A DNA stretch of 51,729 bases from Porticoccaceae bacterium (GTDB lineage: Bacteria > Pseudomonadota > Gammaproteobacteria > Pseudomonadales > Porticoccaceae). Positions 6,912 to 16,329 of the stretch are shown here, one piece after another. Position 1 is the stretch's first letter. Every line of letters starts with the position of its first letter. The position numbers and the translations under genes were made by a program. Location: positions 1 to 51,729 of the forward strand of contig JAGPUQ010000014.1 of NCBI GenBank assembly GCA_018069525.1, read 5' to 3'. The notes under the pieces are model-generated. The model searched no databases and had not been told where the DNA came from. It saw only the letters and a program-made list of their open reading frames with translations.

Positions 6912-8915
6912 CTAGAACTGGTAACTAGCCCGCACCAAAAATGTGCGACCATCTTGTTCGAGTAAAGCCTGAGTATGCTCAGCGCTGCCTGGATCATCGT
7001 ATTCCTCATCCAATAAGTTATGAATACTGCCCGATAATGATAGACCGGGGATTTGAGTGTCACCCGAAATAGTTAGATTTGTAAGCACATGGGCGTCGGC
7101 CTCCGGACCCTGCACACTATTCCGGGCACCCATATACTGTAATTCCAAACCACCGACGATACGTTCTTGAAACAGCGGCATCAAAAAGTTAGCTTTGAGC
7201 ATATTGCGTGGAGAATTGTTGAGTATTTTACCAGTGGTATCGTCTTCATTATCCTGATAGGCGTAATTCAAAGCATATCTCAGGCCATTTTCAAGGTGGC
7301 TCTCCAAACCCAGCTCAAAACCACAAGTGGCGATTTGATCAAGATTACCGAAGAACAGCAAATCATCGACAGGGTCGAGGCGATAAGCAATTAAATCCGT
7401 TATTTCGTTATAGTAAACAGACGCCGAAAGCAGCGTGCGACCCATATAGTGCTCTACAGCCAATTCAACGGACTCTATGGTTTCCGGCTCTAGACCGACA
7501 ACTGGCTTCGTTGTAAACCCGCCGTCGTGATAGTACAACTCGTAGGCGTTGGGTGCCCGAAATGCTTCCCCGTACAACAGTTTAATGGCGGTTTGAGGCT
7601 GGGGATTGTAAATGACGGCAACTCGCGGGCTAAAATTATCCCCAAAGGTGTCGTATTTGTCGTAACGCACACCCAGGTTCAAGGTGACTTTATCGGTGAT
7701 TTCTATTTCGTCCTGAATATAAAGACCGTAGACTTCGGAGCTACGCTTGTCATCGAGATACACATCCTCATCAAAATTACTCTGATCTTGCTTAACGTTA
7801 TCGCGAACGTCAATGCCGGCAATGACTCGCTGGGAGTCTCCGATAAGCCCACTCAATTGTGAGCTCAATGTCCACCATTCGCTCTCGGTTTTATCCTTGT
7901 TAACAACTAGATATGACAGGTCACCATCGTCTGAGTAATCATACATATAATCACCCCGGTACTCGTAAGCACCGTAACCAAGGGTGGTGGCCCACTCGGC
8001 GCCCGAATCCAGATAGGTGGTATAACCGAGATTAACTTCCAGAATCTCGTCAGTGGTTTCGCTAACCGGCGAGTTAAACACCGTGCCGTAGGATGCCGTA
8101 GGAATTTCCTTGGTTCTGTCCTGATAGACAAGACTAAAGGACAGACCCTGATAGGCCAGCTTCACCAAAACATTCGCGGCATCTTCGTCATCGTTGTTTT
8201 TGTAATGACCGTTGTTGCTAAGCGGATCATCGAACTCTTGATAATAGAGATTGTCGTCGCCACGGCTTTTATAATTACTGACCGACATCAGTACATCCAG
8301 ACCGCTCGCCAGGTGTTTCCCCCAGGTTGCCCGCTGTGACGACGTACCTTGATCGCCGAAATCAACAGCCAGCTCTGCTCCGTCGTAGTCACGACCATTT
8401 TTAGTGGTGACGTTGATGACCGCAAAAAATGCACTGGTACCGTAAAGCGAAGAGCCAGGTCCGCGCACAATTTCGACGCGGTCAATCAAACCTATATCAA
8501 TGAGGAAATCGTTGTCTGTACCAAAACTATCATAAACATTTTCGTTAGCCCGCACCCCGTCGATCAACAATAGTATTCTGGTGTTGTAGTCCCCCGGTTG
8601 ACCAAACCCGCGCACGCCAACATAAGAATAGTTACGATCATTGGTCACGTAAAAACCACGCTGAGCGCGTAAAATATCGCCAAAATTGCGATAGCCGTAA
8701 CGCTTGATTTCTTCCGCGGTAACAATCGACACGGAAGCCGGTGCTTCAGTGACTTTCTGTTCGTATTTCGATGCGGAATATACCGAAGGGATATCGTCAC
8801 TAAAAATATCGAAATCGTCATTTCCAACCGTATCGTCCTGGCCGACACACACAGCCGCTAGCATGGTCGATAACACACCAACAAAGATCGGATAATTTTT
8901 TCTCGCAGTTTTCAT
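6912..8915 (-). CDS. TonB-dependent outer-membrane receptor
   Basis: A protein of about 667 residues with a signal peptide (MKTARKNYPIFVGVL onward), a plug domain (VSIVTAEEIKRYGYRNFGDIL, IDRVEIVRGPGSSLYGTSAF, then VINVTTKNG), and a 22-strand-type barrel with the conserved LYGEAFRAPNAYELYY segment, ending in the terminal aromatic FLVRASYQF. ATG 8915 is chosen because GAGG lies 6 nt upstream and a signal peptide follows; the frame runs open to 8975 without such a signal. It imports an unknown ligand across the outer membrane with TonB energy. It heads the operon with the binding protein and the hybrid kinase; the HupE-type gene downstream hints at a metal or metal complex. Confidence 0.93.
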   Translation of the reverse strand: MKTARKNYPIFVGVLSTMLAAVCVGQDDTVGNDDFDIFSDDIPSVYSASKYEQKVTEAPASVSIVTAEEIKRYGYRNFGDILRAQRGFYVTNDRNYSYVGVRGFGQPGDYNTRILLLIDGVRANENVYDSFGTDNDFLIDIGLIDRVEIVRGPGSSLYGTSAFFAVINVTTKNGRDYDGAELAVDFGDQGTSSQRATWGKHLASGLDVLMSVSNYKSRGDDNLYYQEFDDPLSNNGHYKNNDDEDAANVLVKLAYQGLSFSLVYQDRTKEIPTASYGTVFNSPVSETTDEILEVNLGYTTYLDSGAEWATTLGYGAYEYRGDYMYDYSDDGDLSYLVVNKDKTESEWWTLSSQLSGLIGDSQRVIAGIDVRDNVKQDQSNFDEDVYLDDKRSSEVYGLYIQDEIEITDKVTLNLGVRYDKYDTFGDNFSPRVAVIYNPQPQTAIKLLYGEAFRAPNAYELYYHDGGFTTKPVVGLEPETIESVELAVEHYMGRTLLSASVYYNEITDLIAYRLDPVDDLLFFGNLDQIATCGFELGLESHLENGLRYALNYAYQDNEDDTTGKILNNSPRNMLKANFLMPLFQERIVGGLELQYMGARNSVQGPEADAHVLTNLTISGDTQIPGLSLSGSIHNLLDEEYDDPGSAEHTQALLEQDGRTFLVRASYQF

Positions 8916-9359
8916 CGTTAACCTCAGATCGCTTAAACAGACAGGGACGTCTATCCATAAACGCTTGAGTTTCATAACCTTACGGTCATAATACTATAAA
9001 TTTTCGAGACTTTACTCTCTTTTGTCAGTTTTTTACCCCGTTGATCGATTTCTGGGGAAAATCTGTCGCAACAACGGAACGACCGCGCCAACCAGATAGC
9101 CCAACTATTTTGAGATAAGGGCTTGCGTAGTCAATGGCGAAGCTCCCTAAATTTTCTAGAACTCACAATATGCCGTAAAAGGCAGGTTTTGATATTCCGA
9201 ACAATTGGCTGGCACAAAAATTGGTGTATATTGAAAGGCAGCCTGATTTCACAAATTGAAACAGTATCGCGTGAAGCCACCTGATCTGAACAACACAGCA
9301 TTCATTATTTTTTTTCATTAAACCTTACCTTAACCCTTTAAAAGATAGGAACCTAAACT
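8916..9359. other. Divergent intergenic region between receptor and monooxygenase
   Basis: 444 bp without a convincing ORF. It must hold the promoters for the receptor operon (-) and the first Baeyer-Villiger monooxygenase (+). AT-rich -10-like strings occur near 8985-9000 (minus strand reading TATTAT), without a good -35 partner. A weak sigma-54-like string lies at 9209-9225. No clear operator palindrome was found. The region ends with AGGA 8 nt before ATG 9360. Confidence 0.5.
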
Positions 9360-11180
9360 ATGACCAGTGCAGCTAAACCCTATACAACTGACCCAGCCGA
9401 TCTCGGCTTTGATCCGGTCGCCCTGCGCGAAAAATACAATGCCGAGCGCGACAAGCGCATCCGCAAGGAAGGTTTCGGCCAGTATAAAAACGCGGCAGGT
9501 GAACTAGCCGAATATATGATCGACCATTATGTCGACCCCGGCTTTACTCGCGAGCCTCTAACTGATGAAGTAGAAGTGGCGATAATCGGTGGTGGCTATG
9601 GTGGTCTACTGGCCGGTGCCCGCTTGCGCGAGATCGGTGTTGAAAGTATTCGTATGATCGATAAGGCCGGTGACTTCGGTGGCACCTGGTACTGGAACCG
9701 CTACCCCGGTGCCCAGTGCGATATCGAAGCCTATGTTTACATGCCGCTGCTCGATGAGTTGGACTACGTGCCCACCGAGCGCTATGCCCACGCCCCCGAG
9801 TTGCTGGAGCACAGTAGAAATATCGCCAAGAAATACGACTTGTACAAAGATACCTGCTTCCAAACTGAAGTGACTGAAATCAACTGGGACGAGAGTGCCA
9901 AGCGTTGGATTATTCACACCAATCGCGGCGATGCGATGAAAGCTCAATATATCGCTATGGCCAACGGCCCACTGACTCGCCCGAAGTTACCCGGTATCCC
10001 CGGTGTTGAAAAATTCAAGGGCCATACCTTTCACACCGGCCGCTGGGATTACAACTACACCGGTGGTGGTCCAGAGGGTGGTATGAGCAAGCTGGCTGAT
10101 AAGCGCGTTGGAATTATTGGTACCGGAGCCACAGCGATTCAATGTATTCCCCATCTGGGTGAGGACGCCAAGTCTCTGTGTGTGTTCCAGCGTACCCCCA
10201 CTTCTGTCGATGCCCGCTACAACGCCCCCACCAACCCCGAGTGGAAGGCCAAGTTGACGCCCGGCTGGCATAAAAGGCGTGTTGAAAACTTCAACCAGAC
10301 TCTGGGTGGCAGTTACACTGACGACGATATGGTCGGCGATGGCTGGACCGATATCTTCCGCAATGTCGGCGGCATTGTGACGGGCGAAATGGATGACCTG
10401 ACCCCAGAACAAAAAGATGAAGTGTTTGAACTTGCCGATTTCAAAAAAATGCAGGAAATTCGTGACCGCGCAGCAAGCATTGTTGAAGACCCGAAAACGG
10501 CGGAAAGCCTGAAAGCCTACTATCGACAGTTTTGTAAGCGCCCCGGTTTCCACGATGAATACCTACAAACCTATAATCGCCCCAGCGTCACCCTGGTCGA
10601 TACCAGGGGCCAGGGCGTCGATGAAATTACTGCAACCGGTGTAATTGTCGATGGCGTGGAATACGAGCTGGATTGCCTGATTTTTTCTACTGGCTTTGAA
10701 ACAGGTACCAGCTATACCAGTCAGTCTGGGTACGATCTGATTGGTCGTAATGACGTTTCACTGGCGAAGAAATGGGCAAATGGGCTGGCCACTTATCACG
10801 GTCTGCAAACCCATAACTTCCCCAACTGTTTCATCCTCGGCTTTACCCAAACCGGTGTCACGCCAAATGCCACCCACATGCTGGATGAGCAGGCCAGTCA
10901 AATGGCTTATATCCTCAAGCAAGCGAGGGCGCGCAAGGCGGAAACCGTTGAAGTCACGCAAGCTGCGGAAGACGAGTGGTGCACCATTTGTAATAGCTAC
11001 GGTGATAAAACCGAGAAGTTACTTGCGCAATGTACCCCCGGTTACTACAACAACGAGGGCGGTGGCGCGAGTAAAAATGGTTTTATCTCCGGCCAGTACG
11101 GCGGCGGTGCGGTGCAGTTCTTCAAAATTCTCGAAGACTGGCGCGCAGAAGGTAACTTGAAAGGTGTAGAGATAAAATAA
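9360..11180 (+). CDS. Type I Baeyer-Villiger monooxygenase (first of two paralogues)
   Basis: A 606-residue flavoprotein that uses FAD, NADPH and O2 to convert ketones to esters or lactones. Visible: an N-terminal extension with DPVALREKYNAERDKRIRKEG, the FAD Rossmann motif GGGYGG (about 77-82), DFGGTWYWNRYPGAQCD, the family fingerprint FKGHTFHTGRWD (219-230), and a second nucleotide motif GIIGTGATA. Length and extension resemble large-ring cyclic ketone monooxygenases such as the cyclododecanone and cyclopentadecanone enzymes; the substrate is inferred only. ATG 9360 has AGGA upstream. A strong hairpin follows the stop. A close paralogue is the next gene. Confidence 0.93.
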   Translation: MTSAAKPYTTDPADLGFDPVALREKYNAERDKRIRKEGFGQYKNAAGELAEYMIDHYVDPGFTREPLTDEVEVAIIGGGYGGLLAGARLREIGVESIRMIDKAGDFGGTWYWNRYPGAQCDIEAYVYMPLLDELDYVPTERYAHAPELLEHSRNIAKKYDLYKDTCFQTEVTEINWDESAKRWIIHTNRGDAMKAQYIAMANGPLTRPKLPGIPGVEKFKGHTFHTGRWDYNYTGGGPEGGMSKLADKRVGIIGTGATAIQCIPHLGEDAKSLCVFQRTPTSVDARYNAPTNPEWKAKLTPGWHKRRVENFNQTLGGSYTDDDMVGDGWTDIFRNVGGIVTGEMDDLTPEQKDEVFELADFKKMQEIRDRAASIVEDPKTAESLKAYYRQFCKRPGFHDEYLQTYNRPSVTLVDTRGQGVDEITATGVIVDGVEYELDCLIFSTGFETGTSYTSQSGYDLIGRNDVSLAKKWANGLATYHGLQTHNFPNCFILGFTQTGVTPNATHMLDEQASQMAYILKQARARKAETVEVTQAAEDEWCTICNSYGDKTEKLLAQCTPGYYNNEGGGASKNGFISGQYGGGAVQFFKILEDWRAEGNLKGVEIK

Positions 11181-11203
11181 AACATCCCTATAAACCGCGT
11201 GCC

Positions 11204-11247
11204 TGCTCTGGTCACCTCCTATGGTGGCCAGAGCAATTTCTGATTTT
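11204..11247 (+). terminator. Probable intrinsic terminator after first BVMO
   Basis: TGCTCTGGTCACC (11204-11216) pairs with GGTGGCCAGAGCA (11223-11235) with one G-U pair and a 6-nt loop, followed by an interrupted T-rich stretch. It separates the two monooxygenase genes into different transcripts, although the U-tract is imperfect. Confidence 0.7.
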
Positions 11248-11490
11248 GGCATCTACAGTTCTGCACCCTTCTTTATCACCTTTTCAGCTATCTCTAGATT
11301 CAACTACGTCTAGCCGATTCTTGTTAAGGCTCCGGTCGTCAGATACATTAACCTCCTCGTTTAAACCCTTAATGCTTTTGTATTAACATAACTCTAAGAT
11401 TTTTCCCCATGATATAGTCAAAAAATACGAGATTTTTAGCCGGCTGACAGCCCTAAACACAGAATGCCCATTCAAGAGTATGTAATCTCC

Positions 11491-13323
11491 ATGACGACCA
11501 CCGCATCCCCAGGCGCAACACACCCATCCATCGATATATCAAAACTGGATTTTGACCCAGACGCTCTACGCGAAAAATACCGTGAAGAGCGAGACAAGCG
11601 AATTCGAAAAGAGGGCAACCAGCAATATCAGGAGGTCGTTGGCGATTTCTCAAAATATGTCGATGATCCCTATATAGAAGAGAAAATTGTCCGTGAACCT
11701 TATAACGATGAAGTCGAAGTTGTTATTATTGGCGGCGGTTTTGGCGGCCTGTTGGCGGGTGCACGCTTACGCGAAGCCGGAATAAATGATATTCGAGTGA
11801 TAGAAAAAGGCGGCGACTTCGGCGGCACCTGGTACTGGAATCGCTACCCTGGCGCTCAATGTGATGTCGAAGCTTACGTCTACCTGCCCCTGCTCGAAGA
11901 ACTCGACTATGTGCCGATGGAGAAGTATTCGCACGCCCCTGAAATTCTGGAGCACAGTAAGGCGATCGCTCGCAAATATAAGCTTTACGACAATGCCTGT
12001 CTGCAAACCGAAGTCACCAGCATGGAGTGGGATAAAGACAGTTCTCGCTGGATTATCAAAACCAACCGGGGTGACCATATAACAGCCCATTACGTGGCCA
12101 TGTCTAACGGCCCACTCAATCGCCCTAAACTACCGGGCATACCGGGCATTTCCAGTTACAAAGGGCATACTTTTCACACCAGTCGCTGGGATTATGACTA
12201 CACAGGGGGCGATTCAACCGGCGGGCTGAGTAAACTAAAAGACAAGCGTGTTGGTATTATTGGCACCGGTGCCACAGCGGTTCAATGTATTCCCCACCTG
12301 GGAGAGTTTGCCAAAGAGCTGCATGTTTTCCAGCGCACGCCTTCCTCTATCGATGTTAGAAACAACCGCCCTACCGACCCCGAATGGGCAAAAAATCTTG
12401 CCCCAGGCTGGCATCAGGATCGCATGGATAACTTCAACATTATCACTGCGGGAGGATTCCAGGAAAAAGATCTGGTCAGCGACGGCTGGACAGAAGTTTT
12501 CCGCAATTTATCTGGGCCGGTGCAAAGAAAGCTGAACCCAACCATGAGCTCAGTGGAAGTTGCTGCTGCCCTGGAGATTGCCGACTTCAAAAAAATGAAT
12601 CAGGTGAGAGCGCGGGTCGACTCTATCGTTAAAAATCCGGAAACAGCCGAAGCCTTAAAACCCTACTACCGACAATTCTGTAAACGTCCTGGTTTCCACG
12701 ACGAATATCTCGATACCTACAACCGTCCTAACGTCACCCTGGTTGATACTCAGGGTCAGGGCGTGGAGCGTATTATCGAAAAAGGCGTTGTCGTCGACGG
12801 TGTTGAATACGAACTGGACTGCCTTATCTTTGCGACCGGATTTGAGGTGGGCACCAACTATACGAAGCAATCGGGCTACGATCTTGTTGGTCGTGAGGGT
12901 GTTACGCTCAGCGAGAAGTGGAGCACAGGACTATCTACTTTTCACGGACTACACAGCCGGAATTTTCCCAACTGCTTTTTTATGGGACTGACCCAGACCG
13001 GGTTCACCACCAGCATCCCCCACGCCCTTAACGAACAGGCCAAACACCTGGCCTACGTCATAAAATACGGCGTGGATCATCATGTTGAGGCTATCGAAGC
13101 ATCCGCAGCCGCCGAAACAGAATGGGTGGCCACCATTAACCGCCTCGCTGCACGCGGCAAACGGTTTTATGCCGAGTGCACGCCGGGTTATTACAATGAG
13201 GAAGGCAAGGTTGATGGCGAAGGCTTTTTTAGCAATCAATACGGTGGTGGCGCGCCTGAATTTTTCAAAATTCTGGATGACTGGCGTGACAACGGCCTGC
13301 TGGAAGGGTTGGAGATTAAATAG
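11491..13323 (+). CDS. Type I Baeyer-Villiger monooxygenase (second paralogue)
   Basis: About 610 residues, collinear with the preceding monooxygenase through almost its whole length: DPDALREKYREERDKRIRKEG, GGGFGG FAD motif, GGTWYWNRYPGAQCD, GIIGTGATA and the C-terminal NQYGGGAPEFFKILDDWR. The fingerprint is YKGHTFHTSRWD, so the usual first Phe is Tyr. ATG 11491 is preferred because it gives the same N-terminal length as the paralogue; ATG 11464 would add nine residues. Neither has a strong ribosome-binding site. It probably arose by tandem duplication and differs most in the 290-380 region (by alignment by eye), which may change substrate range. A FAD/NADPH ketone oxygenase is confident; the substrate is not known. 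Confidence 0.92.
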   Translation: MTTTASPGATHPSIDISKLDFDPDALREKYREERDKRIRKEGNQQYQEVVGDFSKYVDDPYIEEKIVREPYNDEVEVVIIGGGFGGLLAGARLREAGINDIRVIEKGGDFGGTWYWNRYPGAQCDVEAYVYLPLLEELDYVPMEKYSHAPEILEHSKAIARKYKLYDNACLQTEVTSMEWDKDSSRWIIKTNRGDHITAHYVAMSNGPLNRPKLPGIPGISSYKGHTFHTSRWDYDYTGGDSTGGLSKLKDKRVGIIGTGATAVQCIPHLGEFAKELHVFQRTPSSIDVRNNRPTDPEWAKNLAPGWHQDRMDNFNIITAGGFQEKDLVSDGWTEVFRNLSGPVQRKLNPTMSSVEVAAALEIADFKKMNQVRARVDSIVKNPETAEALKPYYRQFCKRPGFHDEYLDTYNRPNVTLVDTQGQGVERIIEKGVVVDGVEYELDCLIFATGFEVGTNYTKQSGYDLVGREGVTLSEKWSTGLSTFHGLHSRNFPNCFFMGLTQTGFTTSIPHALNEQAKHLAYVIKYGVDHHVEAIEASAAAETEWVATINRLAARGKRFYAECTPGYYNEEGKVDGEGFFSNQYGGGAPEFFKILDDWRDNGLLEGLEIK

Positions 13324-13343
13324 CACGTTTTCGCCAAGAGCCC

Positions 13344-13364
13344 GATAAAGGCGCGCCCTTTATC
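13344..13364. repeat. Hairpin between BVMO and LLM gene
   Basis: GATAAAG (13344-13350) and CTTTATC (13358-13364) flank the self-complementary core GCGCGCC. No U-tract follows, so it is a weak candidate for a pause site or an attenuated transcript end rather than a full terminator. Confidence 0.4.
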
Positions 13365-13403
13365 AACAAATAAAACCCCTAAACACCTATTGGAACCTGA
13401 ATT

Positions 13404-14402
13404 ATGGTACCCCTGTCGGTTCTCGACCTTTCCCCTATCATTAAGGGCAGTAACGCTGCCGAAGCTCTTGGTAATACCCTGGATTTAGCTCAGCACGCGG
13501 AGTGCTGGGGCTATCAACGCTATTGGCTTGCCGAACATCACAATATGCCCGGTATCGCCAGCGCCGCCACCGCTATCGTCATTGGTCATGTCGCCGCCGG
13601 AACCTCTACCATACGGGTGGGAGCAGGCGGTATTATGCTACCGAACCATTCACCTCTCGTTATCGCCGAACAATTTGGTACGCTGGAATCACTCTTCCCA
13701 GGTCGTATCGATCTTGGCCTGGGCCGGGCCCCCGGCTCGGATCAAATCACCGCGCAGGCTCTGCGTCGAAATCTCGCTTTAGCTGCCGAGCATTTCCCTC
13801 AGGATGTGATGGAGTTAATCCACTATTTCAAATCAGACGATGCCGAGCCGGGCGCGCCCAAACCGGTGATACAGGCCGTGCCCGGAACCGGGCTTGAAGT
13901 TCCCGTCTGGATTTTAGGGTCGAGTCTATTTGGCGCTCAACTTGCCGCCCATCTTGGCCTACCTTATGCTTTTGCCTCTCACTTTGCGCCGACACAGTTA
14001 ATGCAGGCTATCGATATCTATCGCAATACCTTTAAACCCTCCGAGCACTTAGCCAAGCCCCATGTGATGCTAGGCTTTAATGTCTTTGCCGCCGACACGA
14101 CTACCGAAGCACACTATCTCGCGTCTTCCATGCAACAGGCTTTTATTAATCTGCGAAAAGGTCAGCACGGACAACTGCTACCACCTATAAAAAACTTCAC
14201 CGACACCTTAAATGCCGCAGAACAAGGCATACTCGATCAGGCTCTAATGTGCAGTACCATAGGCACATATGACACCATCGCCGAAGACCTTCGCGCCTTT
14301 GTTAAGCTCACAAGTGCCGATGAATTAATGCTCACTTCACAGGTTTTCGATCATCAGGCCCGCCTGCGCTCTTATGAAATCACCGCATCGGCTTTTTTAT
14401 AA
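13404..14402 (+). CDS. LLM-class flavin-dependent oxidoreductase (MsnO8/YhbW-like)
   Basis: The 332-residue protein has the luciferase-like (bacterial luciferase alpha/beta) TIM-barrel signature of the single-component-like subfamily: [47 protein letters not shown] and [16 protein letters not shown]. Such enzymes use FMNH2 or F420-type flavins to oxygenate small organic substrates; the cofactor and substrate are not visible here. It lies 80 bp after the second Baeyer-Villiger monooxygenase and 101 bp before the acyl-CoA synthetase, all on the same strand, which fits one catabolic unit. The start at ATG 13404 has a GGAA 8-10 nt upstream. Confidence 0.88.
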   Translation: MVPLSVLDLSPIIKGSNAAEALGNTLDLAQHAECWGYQRYWLAEHHNMPGIASAATAIVIGHVAAGTSTIRVGAGGIMLPNHSPLVIAEQFGTLESLFPGRIDLGLGRAPGSDQITAQALRRNLALAAEHFPQDVMELIHYFKSDDAEPGAPKPVIQAVPGTGLEVPVWILGSSLFGAQLAAHLGLPYAFASHFAPTQLMQAIDIYRNTFKPSEHLAKPHVMLGFNVFAADTTTEAHYLASSMQQAFINLRKGQHGQLLPPIKNFTDTLNAAEQGILDQALMCSTIGTYDTIAEDLRAFVKLTSADELMLTSQVFDHQARLRSYEITASAFL

Positions 14403-14503
14403 TATCGGTAAGGCCAGATTTATGTACAACAAACGTTAAAATTACTATTGGTGAGATGTACGGAAAAATTTATTATTAGACAATAAAAACCAAGGAGGAA
14501 ATC

Positions 14504-16057
14504 ATGTATCCTGGAATCTGGGCAAAAACCACACCAGAAAAACCCGCCGTTATTCATTCTGTGTCGGGAAAGATAATCACTTACCGGCAACTGAACGATC
14601 GCTCCAATCAGCTAGCCCAACTTTTTTGGGATAAAGGCTTGCGCAAAGGCGATCATGTCGCGATTTTTATGGAAAATAACCTCAGGTTTTACGAGGTTAT
14701 TTGGGCGGCGCTACGCTCGGGGCTTTATCTCACCACGATTAATCAATATCTCACCGATGAAGAAGCCGGATACATACTGGATAATTGCGGTGCCCAGGTG
14801 CTGATCTCATCACAAAAGCTCGAAAAAATCGCTGGAGAACTCAAACAATTTGCTCCCCACTGCCACACCTGGTTGATGGTCGATGGCACGATTGATCACT
14901 ATCAGTCTTACGAAAACGCCATCGCCAACTACCCTGCCGAGCCTTTGGCCGAAGAGCCCGCTGGCGAATTTATGCTCTATAGTTCTGGCACCACGGGTCG
15001 ACCCAAAGGCATTCTTCGCCCCCTAAAGGAACATGGTATTGCTGACGATCTTGGGCCTGTCGCTGCGCTGCTCAAAGGACTTTGGGGCGCGGATACCAAC
15101 TCCATCTATCTGTCGCCCGCTCCGCTGTATCACTCCGCGCCGCTGGCATTTTCCACTGGCATTCAAGCCAATGGCGGCACAGTGGTAATGATGCCCCGCT
15201 TCGACGAAATCCAGGCACTGCAGTCGATTGAAAAATATCGAGTGACGCACAGCCAGTGGGTACCGACCATGTTTACGCGCATGCTGAAGATGCCTGAACA
15301 AGATCGCCTGGCCTATGATTTGTCCTCACACAAACTCGCTCTGCACGCCGCAGCACCTTGCCCAGAGGGCATCAAACATCAAATGTTCGACTGGTGGGGG
15401 CCCATTGTTTACGAATACTACGGCGGCTCTGAACTGAATGGCCTCACCCATTGCGGACCACAGGAGTGGCTCCAACATCCCGGCTCGGTGGGGAAACCCA
15501 TATTAGGTACTTTGCATATTTGTGATGAGAACCACAAGGAATTACCACCCGGGGAAACCGGACTGATTTATTTTGAATTACCCGAAATATCTTTTGAATA
15601 CCACAAAGAACCGGAGAAAACCCACGAATCCCAACATCCCCAGCACCCCAACTGGAGTGCTCTTGGCGATATCGGTTATGTAGACGAGGATGGTTTTCTC
15701 TACCTCACCGATCGAGCGACTTTTATGATTATCTCCGGCGGTGTCAATATTTATCCGCAAGAGATCGAAGATGCCATGATCATGCACGATAAAATCGCCG
15801 ACGTTGCGGTTATTGGCGTACCGGACGAAGAAATGGGCGAAGCCGTAAAAGCGGTAGTACAAGTTGCCGCCGGCGTGACCGCCAACGAGCAACTCGCAGA
15901 AGAACTTATGGCTTACGCTCGCGAATACATCGCCCACTATAAATGCCCCCGCAGTATTGATTTTGTAGACGAACTGCCCAGACTTCCCACCGGCAAACTG
16001 TATAAGCGCCTGCTTAAAGATAAATACTGGGGGAAAACAGATTCACGGATTGTGTAA
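14504..16057 (+). CDS. AMP-forming acyl-CoA synthetase
   Basis: A 517-residue ANL-superfamily ligase that adenylates a carboxylic acid and transfers it to CoA. Motifs: MLYSSGTTGRPKGI (about 157-170, ATP/phosphate loop), EYYGGSE (adenine-binding), the hinge region YLTDRATFMIISGGVNIYP, and the C-terminal LPTGKLYKR with the catalytic Lys near residue 498. The ribosome-binding site AAGGAGG before ATG 14504 is the best in the window, suggesting high expression. It would activate the acid released after lactone or ester hydrolysis downstream of the monooxygenases. Acid specificity cannot be read. Confidence 0.93.
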   Translation: MYPGIWAKTTPEKPAVIHSVSGKIITYRQLNDRSNQLAQLFWDKGLRKGDHVAIFMENNLRFYEVIWAALRSGLYLTTINQYLTDEEAGYILDNCGAQVLISSQKLEKIAGELKQFAPHCHTWLMVDGTIDHYQSYENAIANYPAEPLAEEPAGEFMLYSSGTTGRPKGILRPLKEHGIADDLGPVAALLKGLWGADTNSIYLSPAPLYHSAPLAFSTGIQANGGTVVMMPRFDEIQALQSIEKYRVTHSQWVPTMFTRMLKMPEQDRLAYDLSSHKLALHAAAPCPEGIKHQMFDWWGPIVYEYYGGSELNGLTHCGPQEWLQHPGSVGKPILGTLHICDENHKELPPGETGLIYFELPEISFEYHKEPEKTHESQHPQHPNWSALGDIGYVDEDGFLYLTDRATFMIISGGVNIYPQEIEDAMIMHDKIADVAVIGVPDEEMGEAVKAVVQVAAGVTANEQLAEELMAYAREYIAHYKCPRSIDFVDELPRLPTGKLYKRLLKDKYWGKTDSRIV

Positions 16058-16119
16058 TCGGTAGAGCTAGCGCTTTAAAGGTAATGTATTTTAATACCTC
16101 AGCCTGAACCCACCATAGT

Positions 16120-16329
16120 TTGACCCCTATTCCTCAACACGCCGCTGGCCTGGCCACAAAATTATTGGGCAATACCGGCTTGCACCGCACGCTGTATTCG
16201 GCTTACCGAATTACCGATAAAGACAAACCATACTTTGATAAATCTATTGCTATCGCCGCGACAAGATCAGGATTAATCTCACACGGTGGTATAGTAAGAA
16301 CATATCATTTAACGAGAATAACTTTTTGA
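16120..16329 (+). CDS. Doubtful small ORF or gene remnant
   Basis: A 69-codon frame with a TTG start and no ribosome-binding site, no recognisable family, and a TGA that overlaps the TTG proposed for the next gene (TTGA). The first two thirds use ordinary codons; the last third drifts to AGA and ATA codons. It could be a decayed gene end or chance. It fills most of the 268-bp gap between the acyl-CoA synthetase and the SGNH hydrolase, where I see nothing else. Confidence 0.2.
   Translation: MTPIPQHAAGLATKLLGNTGLHRTLYSAYRITDKDKPYFDKSIAIAATRSGLISHGGIVRTYHLTRITF

Noticed and set aside
9209..9225. Sigma-54-like string CTGGCACAAAAATTGGT upstream of the first BVMO
   Set aside because: The -24 part matches well, but the -12 GC is GG, a position that is almost invariant, and no activator gene is nearby.
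9987..10553. 188-codon minus-strand ORF inside the first BVMO
   Set aside because: It is antisense to strongly conserved BVMO sequence and shows no domain; a shadow of codon bias. The same applies to 9606-9947 and 12949-13326.
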